NCBI GenBank assembly: GCA_034620365.1
Contig: JAQGEQ010000255.1
Span: 62,001 to 126,000 of the forward strand
Direction: 5' to 3'
Source of the DNA: Pegea sp. RAD2-039
Lineage: Eukaryota; Chordata; Thaliacea; Salpida; Salpidae
DNA: 64,000 nucleotides
In this document: piece after piece, positions 1-10,911 of the stretch
Layout: each line of letters opens with the position of its first letter
Position numbering within the stretch: the stretch's first letter is position 1
Translations under genes and position numbers: made by a program
The notes under the pieces: generated by a model
The model's database searches: none
What the model was told of the DNA's origin: nothing
What the model saw: only the letters and a program-made list of their open reading frames with translations

Positions 1-1860
1 ATCACAAACTTAATTAATATTATTCAGTTTAATTTTGAATTTCTACAGAATTTGAATTATAAATAAAAATAAATAATTCTTTTTAAAATAGTATTCCAAC
101 TTTACATATATTTTTATAAATAAAAACTATGCCAAAACATTTAAAATTGTTTATGTAAAGTAAACCCTTTTCTCATAAATATAAATATATTTTGTAAGTT
201 AAGGAATTTTACTACAATCAAAAGTTAAAGAAAAACAAGTTATAAAAATTCAAGTCAGTTATTAACTGTTTATATTAATATTTTATGTCAAAATCAAAAG
301 CTTTTTATCATTAATGAATATACTATATAGAATAAAATTTGAATTAATTATATAAGTTTACACAGAAATAAAGAATGCCTTATTATAAATAAATCTTATA
401 TTTATTAAAATAGAATTATATTAATTAGATTATATTAACTGAAAACTAACCATATTACATACAAAAGCTATACGCCAAATGAACTTCCACTTTATGAAAA
501 CACAGACAAAATACCCACACCCTATTCTAAGCTAGGTTGTTTATTATTCAACAAATAAAACGGTTTTTTTTAAAACACTATAATGAAATAACTCGCTTTA
601 CCAACGTTAGCTAAACTTTAAGAGAAACCCGAATCTAAAAAGTAATAATGACGTATACTGTAATAAGTTATATATACATAATATTTAACTTTCAAAAAAC
701 TAAATAGTTTATATGGAGACAAATTAGTCTTTTTAAAATAAAATAAATGAATAATTAAACATAAAAATAGTACCTGAATATTCGCGCAGAGGAGAGAAAA
801 TAAATCTGTATAACCATGACATCCGTTTTAGTTTATAATCATATATACCGTAAATATCAATTTTCTATACCAAGGTAAGTAGTCTTATATTACAGGTGAT
901 ATATATTAGAGGAAATTGAATTTAGTTTATATTAGCTTTTAAGCATTATATGTTAACTTGAAAAAATAAATGCTCAATTTTTTTGTAACATGCTTATTTT
1001 ACTTTATGTTACTAATTTTAATCATGAGTTATTATTAATACATTTTGTCATCATCTCATCATAGAGCCTTTTAAAAATGACTTTCTATGGATTGCTTGAT
1101 GTGCTTTTTCTATAATGTAATAAAGTAATTTCATTATACGAAACATGTCGTTTTTATTTTTGAACAATTTATATTATTGCTTTTTCAGATTACTTAATTC
1201 TTATTTAAAATAGATAAGCTTTTCTTCTACTCTTAAAACGTTCCCTAGCTGTTCTAATTATTTCATTTTGTATATTTTAAAAGTACTTAACATTTCGTGG
1301 GCAAATTATGGTATCTTAAGATGCATTCAGCTATTTGTTTGTTCTGCTAATTTGTTTGTTGAACGATTGAATATATATCTTTGTGTTAATTTATCTTTTT
1401 ATGAAACAGTCATTTTTCCTTTCAAAATATTTTATCTATATAATCATTTTACAGAAAAAACTTTTTGATTTAATTATAATTAATTACTTTAATTTAATTG
1501 CAATCAAATTTAAAAAGTTTGATAAAGATTCAAGTTGTAATTTAAGATGATTTTAAATTCTTATAAAACACAAAGTTACTAATAATCTTTTGTCATTGCT
1601 TAAAAATATATACATTGCTCTTTTTTATAATAAGAACTTTATAGAAAGCCCGTTGAATTTATCAATACTAGAAATTGTGTTAATTGCTGGTAATAGAAAC
1701 TTCATTAAATTAGTAATAGAAAGATTCTCTTTTATTTTTGTTCAATTCTGACTAAAAATAGTTATTTTGATAAAGCTATGGCTATAAATAAATGTCAATC
1801 TATATACTTTAGAAATCCGAAGAATTAAATACGACCTTATTCTGATTTTTAAAATTATTC
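1..1860. other. AT-rich intergenic DNA, no gene seen
   Basis: This stretch is very AT-rich. The only open frame of note (1268-1468, 66 codons) has the composition expected of random AT-rich sequence and no recognisable motif. I see no exon, RNA gene or repeat here that I can support. Confidence 0.6.
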
Positions 1861-2310
1861 ACAACCTAATTGATCTTCAGTTTGATGACTTTTTCTCCAT
1901 TAGTCCCTCCCTCAAGTTATATCAACTTAGAAGACATAAATTACATCTTAATAAGCCCACTCCACCAGCTACGTTAACCAGATTAAGTTTTTTCTCATAC
2001 CGCACAATCAGTACATGGAACAATCTACCATCAGAGATTGTCATGTCAAAATCACTTATGCTGTTCAAGAAAAAGCTGAATTGTTATAATATAGCCAACA
2101 TTGCCATTTTTAAACTGTGAATTTTTCTCTTTTACAATACTATGATTCTGTGCAATTCTTCATTGTCATATGCTTTTTCGTTTACACGTCAAATAGATCT
2201 AATTTGTGAGAATGTGTGTTAGCGAGAGGTGCTCTCTTTAGGCACCCTCCTTCACATTTATTGTAATAAATAAATAAATAAATAAATATAAGTAAATAAA
2301 TAAATGTATA
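1861..2310 (+). mobile_element. 3' end of a CR1/L2-type LINE, 5'-truncated
   Basis: The plus strand reads through the carboxyl-terminal end of a LINE ORF2. It includes the family-typical pattern FFSYRTISTWNNLPSEIV and a final FKKKLNCYNIANI segment ending at a stop at 2118-2120. A 3' UTR of about 145 nt follows, with the phrase gctctctttaggcaccctcc, and then a run of TAAA repeats from about 2265. The same 3' end occurs at 47.57-47.78 kb, so it is a dispersed family. The rest of ORF2 is absent, as expected for 5' truncation during target-primed reverse transcription. The CR1/L2 assignment rests on the ORF2 ending and the short-repeat tail. The 5' limit is approximate. Confidence 0.8.
2265..2310 (+). 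repeat. TAAA-type microsatellite tail of the LINE
   Basis: A run of imperfect TAAA units directly follows the LINE 3' UTR. CR1/L2-type elements end in short tandem repeats rather than a poly(A) tail, so this is read as the element terminus. Confidence 0.7.
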
Positions 2311-3640
2311 TGTGTAACTATTTATAACTATTTTTATCTTATTGAAAACACAATAATATTTAAAAAGCTAAAAACACATTTGTTATGTTTAGCAATTAAA
2401 AATATAATTTGTTTTTAAACACAACTAAAGTTTTCATAACTGAGAAATTAAGTTTAAATTTAATTGATCAAGTCATAGGTAACATAAGCTATAATCAATT
2501 TTAGCACGAGCACACTTTTTGAATTGTCATTTTTAACATATTACTTTTATTATTACTACTATTATTATTGTATACTACTTTAAGACAGCATTTATCTGTT
2601 TATATCAATTTTATATAGATTTTTTCTGTTTTAAAGTTTACTTTCTGTAAAAATTTATATAGATTTAAAGAGATAGATTTGAAAAACCTTTTTTCTCAAA
2701 AAGTTTTAATTGGATTTTATTTATAAATAAAAGTTAGTCACAATGACTTCAGAATTTATCTTACTTACTATTTATCTAAAAAAGGTAACACTGTAGTTAA
2801 TTATTTATTCAGCGATCATAATTCAACTGCCACATAAGATTTAGTTCAAGGAAAAGCTGGAAAAAAGATCTGTTAATAACAAAGATCACTCTGGTATATG
2901 TTTAAAAAAATCGTAAATTTATAAAACTTGCAAAAAATTGTATGAGTGATAAGGATTTTCTACTTTCGAGTAGTAAAACGACTAACTAGATTATGACATC
3001 AAAAAAAGAACAAAAAATGGTCACTAATCAACAAATTAAAACAAATTTATATTTGTTGGTATATTGACCAAGTAAAAAATTATTATCTGTAATAACATAA
3101 TCAAAAGTACAATGAATATTTTTAAGTTTTACACTAAACCCTAAAATCGATAAAGATAAGTAATAAGCTTGATAACGTTTGTTATTTTTTAAGTACTAGA
3201 TACACCAGATTAATTTCTCATATATGACTACCATTTTTGAATAGATCATAATAAACTTTATAAATCTAGGACTAATTCTATCAAAAGTTCTTGAAATTTG
3301 TATAATCAGCTGTTTTATTCTACTGTATATCATTTTTTATTTATCGAAATAGTCTAAATTTGTTCAAATAATCTACATTCAACTATACTGATAGTTATAA
3401 TAATTATAACGTTATATTTATTTTTAAAACAAGTTTAATGAAAGTGTTCATAAAGTAATTTCAGTTTTGTGAAGCAAAAATCTTTTTACAGTTTAGATTA
3501 AATTAAAAATTCATTATAATTTTTTACGAGTACTCTATTATCAATAATTTCTTTGTAAAATTTTGAATAGAACTTTTGACATAGAAATGTTTGTTTGAAA
3601 TACTTTTTGGATTTAATAAAAGCCATATTAGTATTTTTCG
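2311..3640. other. AT-rich intergenic DNA, no gene seen
   Basis: Between the LINE tail and RPL14 I find no open frame, exon or repeat I can support. The RPL14 promoter must lie in the last part of this stretch, but no clear core element stands out against the AT-rich background. Confidence 0.5.
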
Positions 3641-3743
3641 ATTTTAGCACGAACCGTTGTGAACAAAGTAGAATTATTTCGTTTTCGAGCGAGCTGTGTT
3701 CTTTTAGCTACTACTCGAGGAGCCTGTAGGATAGTTTAAAATC

Positions 3744-4157
3744 ATGACTTTTACAAAGTTTGTTGAGGTTGGAACCGTTGTTTATATTTGCTCAGGACGT
3801 TATAAGGGCAAATTGGCAGCAATTGTCAATATTGTTGACCAAGCCCGTGTTCTTGTGGATGGACCATGCTCAGCAGTTCCACGAGAAGTGATTAACATGA
3901 AACAAATCCAACTTACCAAATTCTCCATCAACATTTCAACTGGAGCTCGAACTGGAACCGTCAAAAAGTTCTGGGATGCTGCTGAAATCAACCAGAAATG
4001 GACTGAAACAGCATGGGCCAAGAACCTGGAAAACAAAGCCAAAAGACAGGCCCTGACCGATTTTGACCGATTCAAGCTGATTAAGTTGAAGCAGAAAAGA
4101 CGTACCATCATCAACAAGGAATTCAAACGTCTTGCAAAAGAGCAAAAATCTGCTTAA
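3744..4157 (+). CDS. RPL14: 60S ribosomal protein L14 (eL14), single coding exon
   Basis: This 137-residue protein is a structural component of the large cytosolic ribosomal subunit. The amino-terminal KOW-like barrel is recognisable (FVEVGTVVYICSGRYKGKLA, then VDGPCSAVPRE). The conserved helical part follows (NQKWTETAWAKN, then TDFDRFKLIKLKQKRR). The length suits invertebrate L14, which lacks the long alanine/lysine tail of vertebrates. The ATG at 3744 starts directly at the conserved amino terminus. Splice-acceptor-like sites lie upstream (tttcgattttag to 3647; gttcttttag to 3707), so the 5' UTR may be spliced or trans-spliced. An AATAAA signal sits 18 nt after the stop. There is no intron in the coding sequence, unusual for this gene in animals, but the frame is intact and I see no poly(A) scar, so I call it functional. 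Confidence 0.95.
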   Translation: MTFTKFVEVGTVVYICSGRYKGKLAAIVNIVDQARVLVDGPCSAVPREVINMKQIQLTKFSINISTGARTGTVKKFWDAAEINQKWTETAWAKNLENKAKRQALTDFDRFKLIKLKQKRRTIINKEFKRLAKEQKSA

Positions 4158-4174
4158 AGTTATCTGTATTTGAT

Positions 4175-4180
4175 AATAAA
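4175..4180 (+). terminator. Polyadenylation signal of RPL14
   Basis: An AATAAA hexamer lies 18 nt downstream of the RPL14 stop codon and fits a very short 3' UTR. Confidence 0.6.
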
Positions 4181-4199
4181 GTTATGGTTTAAATCATTT

Positions 4200-6384
4200 T
4201 TGTGTTTTCTTTCATAAAGTTAGATGAAAAAGTGCTTTATTCTGATCTATAATTGATCAGTTTATAAGTTGAGCAGTTAGAAAACAGTTTTTAAATTTTA
4301 TCCTGAGATTTGATATTAATTTTTACTTTATTAGTTAATAAAGTTTATAGTTTTATGTTGGATTCTCTTCTATTTTGCTACAATCAGGTTGGTGCTACTT
4401 TCTGTACTTACTTTTTAATATATATTTTACTTTTTATTGTTTAAACTTTATTCTTTTAGATCATAAAATGATTTTTTAAATTATTTATACTTTGATTATA
4501 ATTGTTAGCAGCTGTATAAAGTTTATAAATAATTAATGAATATTTTATAAGTAATTAAAAATATATTTTTTCTTGACTTTTTATTTAAAAATTCAATTAT
4601 TAATAAAAACAAGAAATTATTTTTTTATTTTAATAGGTTTGATCTTTCATGGTTTCATCTCAAATGTTTTTATACTTCTGTTGATGATAAAATCTTATGG
4701 TGATGGCTTATATAAGTTGTAAGTAATAAATTTTATATAACCTGCTTACTTTTTTTAATTAATTTTTGATACTACTAGTTAAACATTTTTTCCAATTTTA
4801 ATTTCTTTGTAGATAGAACTATAAAGTTTTATCTATACTCTTTTTTATGTTATTTCTTTATTAAACTTTTTATAATCATAAAATTATTATTTCTTTCATC
4901 AGTACCAATAGAAAGCTATATTATTTAATTTCATTTTTTTTGAAGAATTATGATTTTATATATTTAATTTATTACAGCATAAGCTACTTAAAATTTTATA
5001 AGTTTTTAGTTTGATTTTTATATAATTTATTATTTAATTTAATTATTATAATTATATGTCATTTTTCTCTTTAAAATTTGAAAACTTTGATTATATTTAG
5101 TTAGGTATAATTATATATTTTATAATGTATATCTACATTATATAATTATATTTTCATAGTTGTATATATAACTCTTAGTGATTTTAAATAATTATATTTT
5201 TTGTTAACTTAACTTTGATAATAAATTAAATTGTGCTTATATAAATCAACTTGACTTTTTTTTTGTATTTATATTTTGTTTATTACTCTGCACATGTTCT
5301 TGAGTTGATGTCTCTGCCCACTCCATGGCAAACCCAATGAAACATCAATGAGTCTTTGTGTGCTAAAACAATTTCTATTTTTCTTTGCAGAAAATATCTT
5401 ATTGATATTTTAGTACAAAGTTTAATGGACATTTATTCACATTTAGCAAAGTTCAACTTGATTCGTTTTTTAATAAAATACTTTAAACTCATGATATGAA
5501 TTTTTTTATTAAAGAACAGTGTGCCCCACTTGTCCGATGTTCAGTGGCACGGCCCAGTGACTTGGGACAGTGGCATGTTGGTCAACAGATTGTAGATTTT
5601 ATATTAAACTTTCCTTGTCTTATCAAGCTGCTTACCAGGGCTGATGAGGATTTTTTCATTCTTTTAAATTGAGTTTTCTGTCTTGGTTTGCTTTGGCCTT
5701 AGTGATATAATTGGGCAGCGACCTTATTTGACCACAGTTGAGTCATATGTAGTAGTAGGTCATTAAGTAGTACAAGATACTACAGTAGATACAAATACAG
5801 TAGATAACAAATTTGTTTTGACTCTTAGTCTCATTAAGAAGCCAGATAAGAACTTTTGTAATACCAAAGGCACCAGTTCAAAACTCATGTTTTCAGTTTA
5901 GAGCAATTGGCTTGATTTTTGCCTGTCTCGAAGCCCAACCAGGAAAACTTGGTTATATGGACAAGTCTCACACTGCGATTAAGAGACAAGTGTCTTGGCA
6001 CAACTTAATATCTTGTGTCCCTCTCACAAAGAGTCGTCACGTGATGCAACAATTTATTTATAAGTTGTGCAAAAGCTAAATAAGGAGTAATTATCAGCAG
6101 AGGTATATTCAGAAGCAGATTGTTGAGGTGACAAACTCAAGAATATCAATTAAGTAGTAAGTGAGATTACAAGATACATATGATGAATTCAAAGTTTTAG
6201 CAACAAGATTTTGGTGTATACGAGGCTATGTTTTAAAGTCTAATGTTAGATGGTAAAATCTCCACCTAGATTTAAGGTGTTCCATTAAGAATTAAAAAAC
6301 TTACAAATTTTCTTACTAAAGTTCTTGGAAAGTGTAAAGACTATTTACAAAATTGTATCGAAACATTTTCACCGTTGGTATTAG
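4200..6384. other. Intergenic DNA; 5.27-6.07 kb is less AT-rich and unexplained
   Basis: The first kilobase is plain AT-rich sequence. From about 5270 to 6070 the base composition rises noticeably, with phrases such as ggcacggcccagtgacttgg, yet no open frame or splice pattern emerges. Part of it (about 5511-5600) resembles the reverse complement of about 31690-31790, so a decayed dispersed repeat is the likeliest explanation. Confidence 0.4.
5511..5600 (+). repeat. Diverged dispersed repeat, copy 1
   Basis: About 50 nt ending in ggtcaacagattgta can be aligned with the reverse complement of about 31690-31790, with numerous substitutions and one gap. The family is not recognised and the ends are unclear. 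Confidence 0.35.
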
Positions 6385-7809
6385 TTACAGCTTTGTTTTT
6401 ATCTCATTAAACTCTGCAGTTTTATCACTTTTGTTTGTTTTCTTCATTTTTCTACTAATGTAAACGATTTTGTAAATAGGGTGAATAGTTGCAAGCACAC
6501 ACAAGCCCAAAAAGACCAAATAAATGGATTGAAAATCATAATTTAAAGATCTAGATACAAGTAGTGTTATAGGGTATTGTAAGAGTAATGTTAATCCGCC
6601 TATAGCAATAGTTAAACCATAAATAACACCAAAATGTTGAGACGGATAACAAACTGATATAAATGCTGCAGCAGATGCATAGAAGATAGAACGACCAAGT
6701 AAAAAAGTAACAAAAAAAGCATATTGAAGTTTCGCACTAGGTATTAGCATCAGTATTATCATTATTATCACAACACCATCACACACTAATTGGGTTGTTG
6801 CTACTGCTTTTAGAGAAGCCAAGTTTGATGGCAAGCTATCAGAAAACTTTTTTCTAAAGTAATCGATTAACAGTCCACCGACTGGTGCCATAAAAATTCC
6901 ACAGCAAAGTATAATGCTAAAAACTGTTGTGTACCTACCAACTTCATCTTCAGGTACCTTGGTTCTAATCCAAGAGTTAAATACTCCAAGCGTATAGAGT
7001 AGACTAAACTGGATTACACAGAAGTGTAAGCAATGTGTCCATGTGTAGAACTCTTTCAAACATTCTTTAAGTGATTTTTCATCAGGGTTCACATCATTAG
7101 CTGTCAGTGTTGAAGCTGCTTTTTTCTCTCTCTGTTCGTTTTCTTTTTTAGAATAACAAATTAGTTCTCGATAACCATAAGCATAGTTTTCCGGTATAAT
7201 ATAAGGAGTTGGTTTTCTAGGTGTCAATATAAAAGTTCTTAAATGAAAAACTAAACTGCATCCACAGAAAAAGTAAAAGATCCCATCGAAACTGAAGTCT
7301 GCACTATAGAGTTGTTTTATCACTAAAAACACAATTGTCGCTGAATCAAATGAGCCACTAATTAAAGCAGCAACTGACCCACGAAATTTGGGTAGAAGAT
7401 TACATGTTTGTATATTAACTATGAATAAGCCATACCCTCCAACAGCAATACAAGAAAAAGAAATATAAAAAAGCCAAGATGTTGAGCCAGACTTTGAAAT
7501 TGCTGTTAATAGGAACCCTATACTACTCATAAAAATAAAAATACTTCGTGTTATCCAACCGCCAGTTTTGTCTAATAATATACCGGTAAAAAAACATAAT
7601 ATTGGAGCTATCGAGGTTGCTATTGAATATACCAAGCTAAGTGATTCGATTTGAACGATGCAGTTGTTTGATTCATCTTCACAATATTCTGAGAAATATT
7701 CTTCTTCTATTAATACTGGATAGATAGAAGGCCACCCATAAGTGACACCACAGTAAAATATAGTCTCAAATACGGCTGTAGTTACACTTAAAAACACCTG
7801 AATTTTCAT
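6385..7809 (-). CDS. SLC43A3: SLC43A3-like equilibrative nucleobase transporter, copy 1
   Basis: This 474-residue multi-pass membrane protein is of the major facilitator superfamily, SLC43 family, most like SLC43A3 (ENBT1), which carries purine nucleobases across the plasma membrane in mammals. Family landmarks are the amino-terminal TYGWPSIYPVL segment, LSLVYS before the second helix, VGGYGLFIVNIQTCNLLPK, the intracellular LTPRK segment after the sixth helix, and PSQHFGVIYGLT followed by LLLQYPI in the carboxyl half. Roughly twelve hydrophobic segments can be counted. Length matches SLC43A3 (about 490) better than SLC43A1/A2 (about 560). The coding sequence is one uninterrupted exon. An acceptor-like tttctag lies about 18 nt before the ATG. 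A paralogue in the same orientation starts about 4.6 kb upstream. Substrate is inferred from family only. Confidence 0.88.
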   Translation of the reverse strand: MKIQVFLSVTTAVFETIFYCGVTYGWPSIYPVLIEEEYFSEYCEDESNNCIVQIESLSLVYSIATSIAPILCFFTGILLDKTGGWITRSIFIFMSSIGFLLTAISKSGSTSWLFYISFSCIAVGGYGLFIVNIQTCNLLPKFRGSVAALISGSFDSATIVFLVIKQLYSADFSFDGIFYFFCGCSLVFHLRTFILTPRKPTPYIIPENYAYGYRELICYSKKENEQREKKAASTLTANDVNPDEKSLKECLKEFYTWTHCLHFCVIQFSLLYTLGVFNSWIRTKVPEDEVGRYTTVFSIILCCGIFMAPVGGLLIDYFRKKFSDSLPSNLASLKAVATTQLVCDGVVIIMIILMLIPSAKLQYAFFVTFLLGRSIFYASAAAFISVCYPSQHFGVIYGLTIAIGGLTLLLQYPITLLVSRSLNYDFQSIYLVFLGLCVLATIHPIYKIVYISRKMKKTNKSDKTAEFNEIKTKL

Positions 7810-7829
7810 TCCAAGATTTCAGAGTAGCT

Positions 7830-9668
7830 AGAAAGTTGCACAATCAATTTTGTTTATAAATGACACGTCATCTTGTTTAACATTTACTAAATGTTATATA
7901 ATCACGATCTACTAATATTTGCCAGACTTTCTTATTGTACACAATAGAAACTAAAAGTACCTACCACAGGGTTTGGTAGTATTTGTTCACTTATAAATAT
8001 TGATTACTTTTCGGACAAAAGGTTAAAGTTTTCTATAGCAATAATATCTTTAGATCTTTGTAAACTAATTTAATTTGAAAGTCAAAAACAGCTTGGTCCA
8101 TTTAAGCTAAGTTTTCAAACATTTCTAGTTATGTATTTTAGAAATCTAAAATATCATAAACTAATGAATAAATAGATTTTTAACGACTTAAAGCAATTTA
8201 TGTAAATCCAATGAATACAACGTTTAATTTTTATTTCGTTTTATTTTTTGTTCTTTTAATTAATGAGTAATTCTTGTTGTATAGTTTGTTGCCTAATTTG
8301 ATTATCACTAATAAGTACTATGAAAGTAAATCAGTCAGCAAATTAGAAGCTTTGAATAGTGATACCAGCAATACAAGTTAAAACCCTAACCAAGCTATCA
8401 AAGACAAAAAAACTTTATCAGCTTAGCAACTTTGTCTTTTTATTCTTGTTTAAGAACATGAAGCCAAATAAATATTAATAATAATTAATTCAAAACACAA
8501 ATTATGTATGCATTTGTAAGTGCTGTGTAAAAAACTAATCGCTAAATAAATAATACATAAATAAATAAAGTTTATAAATAAAAGCTGTTGATAAATTCTT
8601 ATATCTCGTTAAAAATTAACTTATACTAACATATACAAACCTTTATTCTGAGCTCTTTTACCAGATAAAAGTTTGATTTCTGCATTACAAATAATTACTT
8701 TAATAAAACTTTTTCTTCAAAACGAGTCAATCGAAATAAATGTTTGCTTAAAATCTCCAATTGTTCACTATAGTTACAACCGTTCTTTTATCAAATAAAA
8801 AAGTAAAAATGTTTTTATTAAAACTAAACAACTAATAGTTTAATATAATATATATAATAATTTAAATTCACTTTTGACTGTTTTAAAGAATTTGTTGCCT
8901 TATAAAATGTTTATACTCCCCAAAAATTTATAAATAAGATTTTCTTGTTTTGTTTCTTCATCTACGTATTTTGAAAAGTATTAATCAAAATGTGTCACTT
9001 TTAAATAACTTTAATAAAAATCATTTAATTTTAATAACTAATTTCTTAAAAGTTTTCGTAAAATATCAAGTTGTTAAAATGTTTATTATATTTTTATTGT
9101 ATTTGTAATTTATTCATTATACAATATTTATATTCATTTTAAAATTTTTTTTATGATATCCATCTACTAGAGAGTATAAAATTTCAAATTTTCAATTAGC
9201 AACACTATAAATAAAAAAGTGCTTCTTGTTCAGTTTTGAGTAAATAAGATATTAGTATCAAAACCATATTTTGTGTATTAGTATCTTATCCATTTACTGA
9301 TATAAATTTAAAATTGGATTAATAAAATTTAATTTAAGTAGCAAGATAAGAAAGCAAAATATTTTTCTACTTTTTGGAAAGTAGCCATCAACAAATACCT
9401 AAGAAAATCTAGAATCTTTCGGTTTCATGCTTGATATCATTTTAATAATACCTCCTTGCCTAAAAGGTTTGAACAAATTTGGTAAATTTAGAAAACTTTT
9501 GAAGGTTAACATTCTTTTCTTTTGTTTTTGAGTAAAGTTTGAAGTTTGTGAACTGTAAAAGTAGGTAATGAGCCTTTCATGTAGGTTTTCCTCTTCTTCG
9601 AATCGTCTAAATAATCAAAAGTTGTGTTAGTAACTTAAAAATGTTATTAATCATTGCTATTAATATCC
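7830..9668. other. AT-rich intergenic DNA, no gene seen
   Basis: No open frame, exon or repeat is supported here. It separates the first SLC43A3-like gene from a LINE fragment. Confidence 0.5.
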
Positions 9669-10400
9669 TGCTTCGGCTGAGAACGGCCTTGCTGCTAGTT
9701 GTGCTCAAGAGGTGTTGTCAAAAACACAGTGAAATGCGAAAGAAGACTTTTTGGGGTTTCTTCCTTTTCTTTTATGTTCTTTTTTGCCCTTTGATTGTTT
9801 GCAAAGTAGAGAACTTCGATTTGCTGCAATATCTTCCCAGTTGCTGCTGGTATTGATGTTGAGCGATTTCATATCGCGCTTGTTGTGATCTTTAAGCAAC
9901 AACAAAGGCAGTCCTTCAGATCCGTCTGACTTCCTTCTAATGGACGTGTCCCAGTCAGCAACGCTTTTGCTTAGCATGCTGTACATTGTTGTCAGACCGT
10001 TTGCTGCCACCTTACACGTAATTAGACGAAAATGAAAAGTTTATTTGTGTTGGCCTTCCACAAAATCCATCAATATGATACATTAGGGTATTGATAGGAC
10101 ACATCCCTGTTTTACTCCGTTTTTGATGGTAAATGGTTCAGAGCAGCTTTTATCATACTGAACTGTTGCTTTAGTGTTTGTGTGAAATAATCATATAAAG
10201 ATACTTGGTAGACAGCTAATTTTCAACAGTATTGAGAACAGATCTTTTCTACAGACGCGGTCAAAAGCTCCGTCAATGAATGCGATATGCAAAGATCTGT
10301 ATAATTCTTTACATTTTTCTTTTAGTTGATACACAGCAAACGTTCTGATCTGAAAACACTTTGTGACTCGGGGTATATTCTTTTAGTCCATATTTGCAGA
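9669..10400 (-). mobile_element. Internally deleted non-LTR retrotransposon, copy 1
   Basis: Read on the minus strand, this is a LINE reverse-transcriptase relic. In order it keeps YPESQSVFRSER (the PESQxGFR region), QLKEKCKELYRSLHIAFID..AFDRV (RT motif with its aspartate), and FTIKNGVKQGCVLS. It then jumps, without the YxDD active-site region, to the carboxyl-terminal part (KRDMKSLNINTSSNWEDIAANRSS). Frameshifts and stops interrupt it. The 582-nt core (9669-10250) is almost identical to the plus-strand copy at 39176-39757, including the same internal deletion. This copy extends further toward the element's 5' side. The 3' limit is set by loss of similarity between copies at the gccgaagca phrase. 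Confidence 0.8.
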
Positions 10401-10911
10401 CTAAGATACACAAACTTTGTACTCCATTTTAGGCAAGAAATATTATTACACCTAAGTAATATAAACCGTGATTTTTTAGGCTTTATTTGCTTAAGATTAC
10501 TCATTATTGTTTTATGTTATCTTATTATGTCCAAATTTTGAAACTTCCAAAATAATTCTATTCATATAATCTCAAACAAAAGGCATCATTGTAAAGGTTT
10601 ACAAATTTTAAACAATAAAGTTATCGGTTTGTAACGAAATAAAAAGTGAAAACGAAACGACGAATTTATGCAGGTAATCGATAGGTAAATAATCACTGGT
10701 AGTTTTAATTTATTGTGTCATAAAATTTGAACATATTTGAAAATAATGGTAACTTCTAAAGATTTTGGATAAAAAGTTTTCAATAAAAAGTAAAATCACA
10801 ATGAGAGTGAAAACAAAACTTTTAAAATTTAAGATTTCTAAATATTTTTGCTGAATGGTTAGGTAACAATCTTTAAATAATTTGAAATGATTGTATCAAT
10901 TATTATAAACA
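10401..10911. other. Intergenic DNA, no gene seen
   Basis: Short AT-rich spacer between the LINE fragment and the 3' end of the second SLC43A3-like gene; nothing further is supported. Confidence 0.5.

Noticed and set aside
9705-10010. A 101-residue host protein, repeated at 39415-39720
   Set aside because: It begins inside the LINE fragment and its best part matches the carboxyl-terminal region of LINE ORF2; it is transposon sequence.
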